A stretch of DNA of 64,000 nucleotides. Source: Epiperipatus broadwayi (taxonomy: Eukaryota; Onychophora; Udeonychophora; Euonychophora; Peripatidae). Position 1 is the stretch's first letter; the number at the start of each line of letters is the position of its first letter. A program made the translations under genes and the position numbers. The stretch is from contig JAQFVV010006336.1 of NCBI GenBank assembly GCA_028023455.1, forward strand, positions 2,374,224-2,438,223, in the 5' to 3' direction. Under the pieces are notes generated by a model. It was not told where the DNA came from and did no database searches. It saw only the letters and a list, made by a program, of their open reading frames with translations. This document shows, piece after piece, positions 56,400 through 64,000 of this stretch.

Positions 56400-56650
56400 T
56401 CTTTGTTCTTTCCAGCCAATCAGAATGTCTTTTTCGGCTGAGAGCTTGCTAAGAACCAATCACAAATAATGTTCTTTCTTTGTTTAGGTTTAAATGCGTT
56501 TTTTTTTATTTTTTACTTGTAAAATAAGTCGGAAGAGGTCACCATCTTACAGAACTTTTAAAAACCTCTTCAAAACATATCGAACGAATTTTTTAGCATA
56601 AGAATCGGCTGAGTTAGAGTGACGTCAGATGTCTACGAGGAGCCTCGTAA
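56400..56650. promoter_or_regulatory. Promoter-like cluster of motifs
   Basis: Within 250 bp: two CCAAT boxes (56416, AGCCAATCAG; 56456, ACCAATCAC), a GTCGGAAG ETS-like site (56528), ACCATCTT (56541; reverse complement AAGATGG as in YY1 sites), a full cAMP-response palindrome TGACGTCA (56620-56627) and a hairpin ACGAGG-AG-CCTCGT (56635-56648). CpG is frequent compared with the flanks. Motifs were found by eye and no transcript is visible, so orientation and target are unknown. Confidence 0.35.
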
Positions 56651-58009
56651 AAAACAGTCTTTTGGTTAACCCAAGATATTATAATTATTAAATAGGAACT
56701 AATTATAATTAAATAGCCTTAAAATGATCTAACACTGCATAAAGACCAACCTGCATAACCAACTATTTTATATAAATATTTAACCTCCAAAAAAAAACAT
56801 ACATATAGAAATAAGGGAATTTAATTCTCGAAAAAATCTCCTCTTCCCTCTTTCCTAACTTAACAAAAAAGCCAAGATAATTAACTGACACTACCCAGCA
56901 GTGCTGTTACTAGGTCAAAATTCTATAGCATATTTTATTCTGTTTCGAATTACAGAAATATAAAATAATAGAATCCCATTCTGGGAAATCTATAATAAAT
57001 TTATTTAAAATTATGGTAGATTTGTTTAGAAATATATATATTCGACATAGCTTCACTTGCGAAATAAAAATAGATCAAGATTATTTTATTTTAAAATTAA
57101 ATCGTTCTTTGTTAATGCTCCCGTCCACTAATAAACATAATTTGCTGTTTTAGCAAATTACTATTTTTGAGTCCCCGTGAGTGAAGCCAGTTGAAATAAA
57201 AAAAACATCAAAGCATGAAATCTCATGCTAAGATTAATATAAAACAAATAACTAAATTCATAGTCAATTAATCAAAATATTAAAAATTATGGTGAGCTTG
57301 AGTTAATGAAATATTATAATTTAAAAGAAAAGAGTTAAAGAATCAGTTAAAAGCTTTACAAAAATACATTTATACTCTTACAATAATAGTTTCAAACATC
57401 TTGATGGAAGTATTTAAGCTCTTCAGCATTTTCCTTGGAGTTCCCCAGGATGATTTCTACAGGTGAACATTGGTGGCAGATGGCTCTTTTGAAGGCAGGT
57501 TTGGACAGCAGCATAATGGAAGATTTCAGGTCTCGGGAAGGAAAGGGCAATGATTTGCCCTTTTTACTACTCAATCGTCATGGCATGATTTCTACAACTC
57601 TCTTTCTGTCTGTTTTCTGTCTGGTTCTGGTCTCTCTCTGGTCTCTTTCTGGTCTCTTTTCTTTCTCAAAAGGATGACTATTTATCACTTCCTACTCGTA
57701 TTCGATTTCTGCTGCCTCAGGTCATTTTCAATTTTAAAAACAATCGAAATCATTCTTTTATTTTAATTTTAGAAAGTTTGTACCTTGATAAGGATCAATA
57801 TATTTCAATATAATTTTATGTTAGTTTTTAATTTAGATAACAATGTAGAATTTCTAGAAATTAATGAATAGAGATTCCACAGTGAATGGATTTTTTGTAA
57901 TTTATCAATGCTTTTAATCTAAACATTTATTTTAAACTTTCTATCGACGTACACATCTTTTCAAAAAGGACATCTTGGATTCTTGAAGTAAAAATAAAGC
58001 ATTTTAAAC
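56651..58009. other. Intergenic, one complex patch
   Basis: 57130-57180 has a hairpin AATTTGCT / AGCAAATT. 57410-57710 is markedly less AT-rich with overlapping frames on both strands (57392-57574 minus, 57435-57677 plus) and TCTGGTCTCT repeats; it could belong to the LTR region of the gypsy element to the right, but no motif proves it. Confidence 0.35.
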
Positions 58010-58016
58010 ATACCTA

Positions 58017-58047
<31 letters not shown>

Positions 58048-58073
58048 GATAGGTATATATATATATATGACTT

Positions 58074-58108
<35 letters not shown>
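58010..58108. repeat. (TA)n arrays with inverted-repeat borders
   Basis: ATACCTATCTA (58010) and TAGATAGGTAT (58046) are exact complements around a TA array; a second TA array follows at 58080-58108. Confidence 0.9.
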
Positions 58109-58111
<3 letters not shown>

Positions 58112-58305
58112 TCAAAGTTAATTATTTGAATTCTTTTTTCTTTTAATAATATAAATGGAATAACAGTGTTAGTATAATTATAAATATGATCCAAAATAAA
58201 TTACAGGATTTATTCAGGATAGTAAAAAAAATGTTTAAAAAATGTGTTTTTAGAATAATAATAAAAGCAAATGTTAGTAAAATAAATAATTAGGTGGGTC
58301 AGACT

Positions 58306-58357
58306 GTGAAACAGCAAATCTGAATCAGATTTACCATTTCACACTTCCCCACTTCAC
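58306..58357 (-). other. Polypurine tract and start of 3' LTR of the right gypsy element
   Basis: On the minus strand GTGAAGTGGGGAAG (58357-58344) is followed by TGTGAAATGG at 58343, the layout of PPT then LTR. The first ~38 bp of the putative LTR (58343-58306) are a hairpin: GTGAAA..AAATCTGA and TCAGATTT..TTTCAC. The far end of this LTR and the 5' LTR were not found, so its extent is open. Confidence 0.45.
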
Positions 58358-58681
58358 AAAAAAATATCCATACATATATATTTTTTTAACACATACAAAA
58401 AATTTCTAAAACTTCATAGGTCACAGAGTCCCAACCAGATATTTCTCACACTACCTACTCTATGGTGAAAATCTGAAATGCCCTATTTGTTTGAATTAGG
58501 CATTTCTTCTAAACCTATATACATGCCAAATTCTTTTCCATCTATTAATCCATTTACAAATTCATGTTATTCACAAAATATCAATTTGGATTAAATACTT
58601 TGTTCTATCTCACTGGATCTGGTGGGACCTAAGGCTTTAACTGCCTGGCATTAACAGTTCCTCTATTTCCTTATTCTCCTT

Positions 58682-59560
58682 CTAATAAAACACATTCTCC
58701 TGACATTTTATTTGGATGTTGTAAGGACCATGATAAAATGGGAATAATTTTTTGAATTCTTTCTTGGTCACATTACTTGGTTTTGGTGCTCTAAGCCACA
58801 CCATATCCCCTTCTTGAAATTTCTGTGGTGAATTGTGATATCTTTTCATTCTTACCCAGGCCATCCATTCCATACAAGCACAGGCCTCCTTTTGGTCCTC
58901 TTCAGGGTGGATAACCAGATCTTCTTTTGGCTGAATTTTACCAAATATTTCAGGGCTTAGTTTTTTATAGTGGAGAGCTTTTTTGGTGAGAATCCAGTAG
59001 ACTCATTCAAGGTATGGTTGATGTACCCCACAATACTATCAGTTCTCCTTACCCATGCCTGATAATCATGAGATGTGTATGTGTGGAAGAGCCTGTTAAT
59101 TTCTCTCATGACCCTTTCACACGGATTAGCTTGAGGGCTTTTTAACAAATGTTAACCGGTGATGTAGGCCTTGTTACTCAATCCATCTAGTCCACTCCTT
59201 TGAAGTAAATGAAGTCATGTGGTCCTATAGGATTACTTCTGGCATTTCTACTTCCAGAAATTGCTTTTGTTGGAGCACACGAATAGCATTTCTCGAATCT
59301 GCAGCTCTTATGGGATATGCTCATACATACTTTGAAAATACATCATAGGTAATGAGCAAGTACCAAAACTGTTGAAATGATGGCAATGGTCCATAGTGGT
59401 CCATGGCAAGCATTTAATTTGTTTTGTTACAGTAAAGGGATGGAGGGTCCTACATAGGACCTGTTTGGGTGTTTATTGTGAACACAATTGGTGAACCTCC
59501 TGAGGACGAGAAGGATTTGAGAATGTAGACTGTGCCAATAGAACTGTTGCCTAATAGGTT
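58682..59560 (-). pseudogene. Gypsy integrase remnant
   Basis: Minus strand. Zinc-binding region traces near 59560-59460, then the core: LAMDHYGPLPSFQQFWYLL (first Asp, near 59400), DHMTSFTSKEWTRWIE (second Asp, near 59225; expected SDHGTQFTS), and QANPCERVMREINRLF (Glu, near 59125). The catalytic triad residues are therefore still readable. Frame 59148-58957 continues to NESTGFSPKKL, and 58873-58682 carries FQEGDMVWLRAPK and LFPFYHGPYNI (GPY motif). At least four stops or frame changes separate these pieces, so no enzyme can be made. Confidence 0.75.
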
Positions 59561-59899
59561 CTTCAGTTTCTGAGGCCCATAGTGCCAATATTCTCATGCA
59601 CATGTTGTATGATTTTTGTCCTCAATTCTATGGGAATTTATTCTTTTCCATGGGCTATCTCAGTCCTTTGTTTTAATTTTTGTTTTAATTTTTACTTCTC
59701 TCATGCAGATTTTTTTTCAGCTCAGAGATTATTTGTCCATATTGCTTTTCAGCTTGTTGCCAATATCCTAAGTTCTGCAGTTCATTTTCAATAGTAGTTT
59801 CCTTTCAGGTTACCATAATCTGGGCAGTTTGATCATGCTGTTCAGGGTTCTGAGGGTTCATCAGTATTGGGTGATGGCTTAAATGTCAGCCACCACATT

Positions 59900-60470
59900 T
59901 TCTGGTCCTGGGCAGTAGACTACACTATACCTGAATTTCTGTAGTGTCAAACTTCAACAAATGATCCAGCATTTGTGAGGAAACTCTTGTTTAAAAATTC
60001 CAAGTGCCTATGGTTGGTAATTATGATTACTTGAGACACCAAAAAGAATTGCTTGAATTTTAACAAGCCCACACAATAGTGAGTGTTTTCTGTTCCATTG
60101 TGGTATAGTTCATCTCAGCTCCTTTTAAGTTCACCTCAGCCCCTTTTAAAGTTTGGCTGATAAAATAGAGAACTTGGTATTATCCCCTTTCACCCACTTG
60201 AAATAACACAGTGCCTAGACCCTTCTTACTACTGTTGGTTTGGACATAGAATGGGCAGTTAAAATCTGGGTGGTGGAGCATTACGACCTGTAAAAACTTA
60301 TTTTTGATTACTTGAAGGCCCTGATCATGAGTGGTGGTCCATTTCCACCTCTTATTTTTTAAGTAAAAGGTTGATAAATGAGTTGTTTCCAATGCAAACC
60401 CAGGGTAGAATTTATGATAGAAATTAGATAACCCCAGGAAAGATTACACTTGCTTGCGGGTGGTTGGGGT
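59900..60470 (-). pseudogene. Gypsy RNase H / RT connection remnant
   Basis: Minus frame 60392-60180 reads WKWTTTHDQGLQVIKN, then VMLHHPDFNCPFYVQTNSS and GLGTVLFQ. This matches the connection (W...F..LK..L) and the start of gypsy RNase H (P.F.L.TDAS..G.GAVL.Q). The usual catalytic Asp of the TDAS motif is Asn (QTNSS). Upstream pieces resemble the RT thumb (SFLGL-like, near 60430). Frame is broken by stops downstream. Confidence 0.65.
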
Positions 60471-60559
60471 TGGGAATTTCTCAATAGCTTCTATTTTTTC
60501 AGGGTGAGGTTTTCCTCCTTCTGTGCTAATGATGTGACCCAACAATAAGATTTCTTTCA

Positions 60560-61080
60560 GGGCAAAGTGACTTTTTACTTAATGTGTTCCTCCATGTCCT
60601 TTGAAGCTATTACAATATCGTCAACATAGCAGACCAACTGGTCTTGCAATTCCTCCAAGAGTACTTGTTTCAGGCAGTGCATCAATCCTACACAACTGTT
60701 TATAAGGCTGAAAGGTACCCTCTTGAATACATGGCTTTGGCCATTATACCAAAAAGCAGTATATTTTCGATCTCTTGGATCAAGGACCATCTGCCAATAA
60801 TTTGCAGTTAAATCCAGTGGAAAAATAGTCTTTCCAGCCAGATGAACAAAAACTTCTTTGATAGGTGGGGGAAGTCTCTCTCTGGTATGGTCATGCTGTT
60901 CAATTTATGAGCATCAAGGCAAAAATGAAGGTCATCACTCCTTTTTCTTATGACCACTAAAGGATTATTGTATGGGGATGGTCTCCATTCAATGATTCCC
61001 CATTCCATCATACGTTTAATTTGACTCTCCACCTTTTCTTGGTATTGGAAGGGAATTGGGTAGGTTTTGAATTGGGCATA
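60560..61080 (-). pseudogene. Gypsy reverse transcriptase remnant
   Basis: Minus frame 61032-60808: QIKRMMEWGIIEWRPSPYNN then PLVVIRKRSDDLHFCLDAHK and LNSMTIPERDFP, the standard N-terminal RT blocks. A frameshift near 60800 removes the domain A context. Frame 60790-60575 continues MVLDPRDRKYTAFWYNGQ, VPFSLINS and CYVDDIVIAS; YVDD is the polymerase active site, and both Asp residues of that box are present. Broken by at least one frameshift and a stop after EEHIK. Confidence 0.8.
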
Positions 61081-61329
61081 TGATTCCTTTTTTAATCTAA
61101 TGTAGTGGGTATAACCTTTGACTTGACCTGGGACTTGGGGGAAAATACCTTGGAATAGTTTTCTAACATTTCTTTAATTTGGTTCCTGTCTCTGGGATTG
61201 GCAATCACCACTCTTGTACCTTTGTCAAGATCAATGCTGAGTCAACTGGTTGAAAGATACAGCTACAGTTATCCACATGATTCTCCTGGGTGTCCTGAAA
61301 TTTCATGGCCTCCTGCTTTATGTAACAGG

Positions 61330-61680
61330 TCCTTCAGGAGTAATCAATGATGCCTTCATGTTGTTTTAAAAAATCTGATCCCAACACCATGTCATAAATG
61401 AGTCCATCCATGACTAAAAAAGCATGTCCTAAAGATATTTGATTTATTCTCACTTCCAACAATATTTGGTAATTTTCACTCATTTATTTACTTCCATTTA
61501 CCAGAGTTAGACCAATGGGCCATGTTGGGAGATTCATGAATTCTTTTAATCTCTTCATGTTTTCAAACCAAGCTTTTGATATCAGGGATACTTGGCTTCC
61601 TGATTCCATTAATGCTTGCACTCTCTCGGTCTTGACTATTATCTGCACAATTGAAAAAGAGATTTCCCATGCTATTGTTC
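61330..61680 (-). pseudogene. Gypsy aspartic protease remnant
   Basis: Minus strand reads VQALMESGSQVSLIS, the active-site stretch whose normal form is LIDTGSQ.S: the catalytic Asp is Glu here. About 75 residues later comes MVLGSDFLKQHEGIIDY, the ILG.DFL flap-distal motif. A stop lies between them (after LVNGSK). Spacing and order are right for a gypsy pol N-terminal protease. Confidence 0.65.
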
Positions 61681-61799
61681 CTGGATTTATCTCCTTTGTG
61701 GATCATTGTGGTTCTTGGATTTTCCTCAGTTATTTCTATTTTTATGTTTACTTTGACCCTTTTGTTCCACTCCTGGGTCTTTATCACTAACAGAGGTTT

Positions 61800-62592
61800 A
61801 AAATCTTCCCATCTCGGGGGTGGTGTTAATTTGGCAGCTTAACATCATCCTTTCGATCCATATAGGCATAATGTTCTTTATAATGCATATAATGCGTGCA
61901 TCAGAGTATGTGAAGGTGGTTAGGGTTTGAAACTTTGTCACTTGTTTAAAAAAAATTGGGTGAAAGTTTCTTGCTGGATACCTTGATATTTTTTGGCCAT
62001 CAAAGTCTGAATCATATCTTCTTGGTGCTCATCACTCCAAAATTGCCTTATCACAGCTTGTTCATATTCATTGAAGTTTTTGGGTTTCTGTGCTAATAAC
62101 CTTCACTAATCTTTCACAGTGTTTTTTAAATAATGGCTCACAACAGCCACTTCCTCAGCCTCATCCATTATGTGAACATGGAACAGTTTCCTCAGGCTTT
62201 CTATGTGCTTTATTGGATTACCTCCAGGCTCACCTTGGAACTCCTGTAAATAGGTCAGTTGGGATATCAATGATGGTCCCTGTGAGCCACTTGAAGGGCT
62301 TTGAACTTTATTGTTGGTGGTCTTCTCATTAGCCTCTGCTTCTATGCAGGCTATTCTTTGATCAAGGGCTTCTTGATCTTTTGCATTGTTCTCTCAATTT
62401 CGTATCTCATTGTTGCCATAATACTGTTCATCATCATCTTTGAATTTTCCATCATTATGGACATCATCTCAGACATCATCTTCTCTTCTGCATTTTCCTG
62501 TTGCTCATCCACTGCTCCTCTTTTGTGCATTCCATCTAAAACAGAAAATCTTTGTAAAAAAATATTAATTTTCTTTGTACACTTCACTTAAA
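61800..62592 (-). pseudogene. Gypsy gag-like remnant
   Basis: Minus frame 62587-62351 starts MKCTKKINIFLQRF and continues with a Met-rich helix (EEKMMSEMMSIMMENSKMMM) followed by RTMQKIKKP. Further left only short pieces are readable between stops. No zinc knuckle was found. Assigned to gag mainly by position before protease. Confidence 0.4.
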
Positions 62593-62691
62593 ACTTGAAA
62601 TTTTTCTTCATCTAGAAAAAAAACAGTTTAAACTTTGATTCTGAAACTATTCTTTTTTTTTCTTTAAAATTTATTGTGGGATAAACAAAGC

Positions 62692-62759
<68 letters not shown>

Positions 62760-63230
62760 ATATAAATAAAAAAAATATATATATATATATATATTGAGCC
62801 GGATTGATTTCCGATTCAATGGTTTTATTGCTAAAATTAAAAAGGGAAAACAACTTCATTTTCATTAAATGTCTAATGCTAATTTTTTTTTTTTATTATT
62901 TCAAAATACATACGCATTTATATTTTTGCATATATATTTTCGCATTTATATTTTAAAATAGATTATTTAATGTTTATAAAATTGATTTAGAAAAGTTTAC
63001 TTTCACTACTTTGTTTATAAAATTGATTTAAAAATACTTTACTTTCACCACCTGTTTTAATGAAAAAGCTAGCTAATTATATATTCCTGTTGCTTTTATT
63101 TGTAATCATTTTTAAAGTTAATTCTAAAAGTCTAAAAGCGGAGATTTAGTTTTGTATTTGTTATTTTGGATACAATAATCCCTGGTTGGAATTCTTAAAT
63201 TAGATTGAGCGGGAAATTAATATTTGCTCT
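62593..63230. other. AT-rich stretch with TA array
   Basis: (TA)n at 62695-62753, then a second short array at 62775-62794. No convincing 5' LTR for the gypsy element and no gene. Confidence 0.55.
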
Positions 63231-63417
63231 GCAGGAGATATAGAATTAGAGACTAATGAAAGTTTTTTGTGGGAAATATAGTGAGGCAAGGATAGCCCAC
63301 CAATTTTAGGAGAGAGAAGAGAAGCTTTATTAGATACACACTTGGATTATGTCCTGCAAAGAGATACCATTGTGAATAGCTGTTCGGATGTTTAATTCCT
63401 ACTAAAAACTTAAATAA

Positions 63418-63552
63418 TTATTGACAAACTTCGTTGCTGTGTAAGATGTCAAAATCCACCGCTGTGAGTTTTGCCATCATTAGAATGTCTGGCTAATTTA
63501 AACAAAAGATGACCCATGCTTACCAGTTCTTCTTCAGCCATTCCATGAACCT
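63418..63552 (-). other. Possible 5' exon(s) of a host gene
   Basis: Minus strand: a T-rich TTTTTATTTTAG acceptor-like end (63553 side), then AGGTTCATGGAATGGCTGAA, continuing to GAAGAACTG and a good donor GTAAGC at 63523-63518; it would encode MAEEEL. Further on, 63480-63418 is a 20-codon frame MMAKLTAVDFDILHSNEVCQ ending in TAA, with a weak internal donor GTTTGT after SNE. The whole 63.2-63.7 kb area is less AT-biased than its flanks. No protein family can be named from so little sequence. Confidence 0.22.
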
Positions 63553-64000
63553 CTAAAATAAAAACTGTCTCTACCTTTCCGCTGTCAAAGGACCTGAAAG
63601 ATGAACTATTATCAAAAGTGCACACTCGTTACTAAATCACTAGAACTCTGCCTTACCGTAAGGTAAACTTTTTCCTATTCTAGCCAGGGTAAATAAATTG
63701 CGTTTAATTAAATCTCCACTCAATCTAATGATAAATATGTTTTAAAATGGCATTGATTTTTTTTTTAATTTTTTATTATCTGTATGTACTCTTTTCTAGT
63801 ATTTAAAGTGTCTCTTGGAATCTTAGTTTTACGATTCCAAGTTTGTTTGCAATTTTTGTTTATCAGAGTAGGAGATTGTATTTTATATGTTTAATATATA
63901 CCTGATTATTTTGATAACTATTACAAAATGCATTGGCAGTTTTCATAGTCTTTATTTATTCACCTGCCCTTAGTTGTAAAATAAGGAATCTTTAAGCATG
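63553..64000. other. Intergenic or gene 5' region, unresolved
   Basis: 63560-63700 has moderate GC; the rest to the window end is AT-rich. Nothing specific recognised. Confidence 0.4.

Larger units (their letters stand above)
58358..62592 (-). mobile_element. Degraded Ty3/gypsy element, internal region
   Basis: Read from right to left: gag-like, protease, reverse transcriptase, RNase H, integrase, then PPT/LTR start. This is standard gypsy pol order. Stops and frameshifts interrupt every domain. The integrase resembles that of the element at 1-498 in the NESTGF stretch and the CERVMRE context, so both belong to related lineages, but this copy is far older and AT-shifted. Confidence 0.8.

Noticed and set aside
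57392-57677. Opposed 60- and 80-codon frames in a GC-richer patch
   Set aside because: Neither shows a recognisable domain; both strands are equally open. Possibly part of an old LTR.
61515-61842. Plus-strand frames of 63-91 codons over the gypsy protease/gag area
   Set aside because: Shadows of the minus-strand pol and gag remnants.

Overview
The window is very AT-rich eukaryotic DNA: long (TA)n arrays, almost no long open frames, and a dense layer of retroelement fossils. The gypsy-type and Penelope-type (PLE) elements, the tRNA-derived SINEs and a spectrin-repeat-like sequence all point to an animal, probably an invertebrate and perhaps an arthropod. The species cannot be fixed from the sequence. 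I recognise no intact host protein-coding gene. Nearly everything that can be identified is mobile or derived from mobile DNA.

Layout. 1-2701: 3' end of a Ty3/gypsy element (integrase C-terminus, polypurine tract, 2.16-kb 3' LTR), more GC- and CpG-rich than the rest. 4291-7475: PLE-type palindromes, then a tandem/inverted cluster of ~460-bp units carrying hammerhead-ribozyme-like (HHR) cores (family B). 9.2 kb, 52.2 kb and 53.2 kb: tRNA-derived SINEs. 17.1-19.8 kb: another HHR-like core (family D), then two decayed PLE copies head to head, with GIY-YIG endonuclease and reverse transcriptase (RT) remnants. 22377-30042: a complete LTR retrotransposon (LTRs of ~1.95 kb, PBS, PPT, 4-bp TA-type target duplication) with no RT or integrase; it carries a broken spectrin-repeat-like coding sequence. 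31.2-38.3 kb: perfect and imperfect foldbacks, a tandem repeat, and a second HHR cluster (family A, ~449-bp unit) with a 13-bp target-site duplication. 43.5-44.4 kb: further A and B copies side by side. 58.3-62.6 kb: a minus-strand, heavily mutated Ty3/gypsy element with recognisable gag, protease, RT, RNase H and integrase. 56.4-56.65 kb and 63.4-63.55 kb look like a promoter and a short spliced 5' exon of host genes, with weak support.

How the parts relate. Families A, B, C and D have different sequences but share one design: all or part of a hammerhead core with a short, self-complementary stem III, as known for ribozymes in PLE pseudo-LTRs and animal retrozymes. The GIY-YIG/RT remnants at 17.5-19.8 kb show that PLE machinery existed in this genome. 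The best candidates for something not yet described are these HHR-bearing tandem units and the RT-less LTR element carrying a host-like coiled-coil gene.

Limits. All similarities were judged by eye. No alignment, folding or database search was run.
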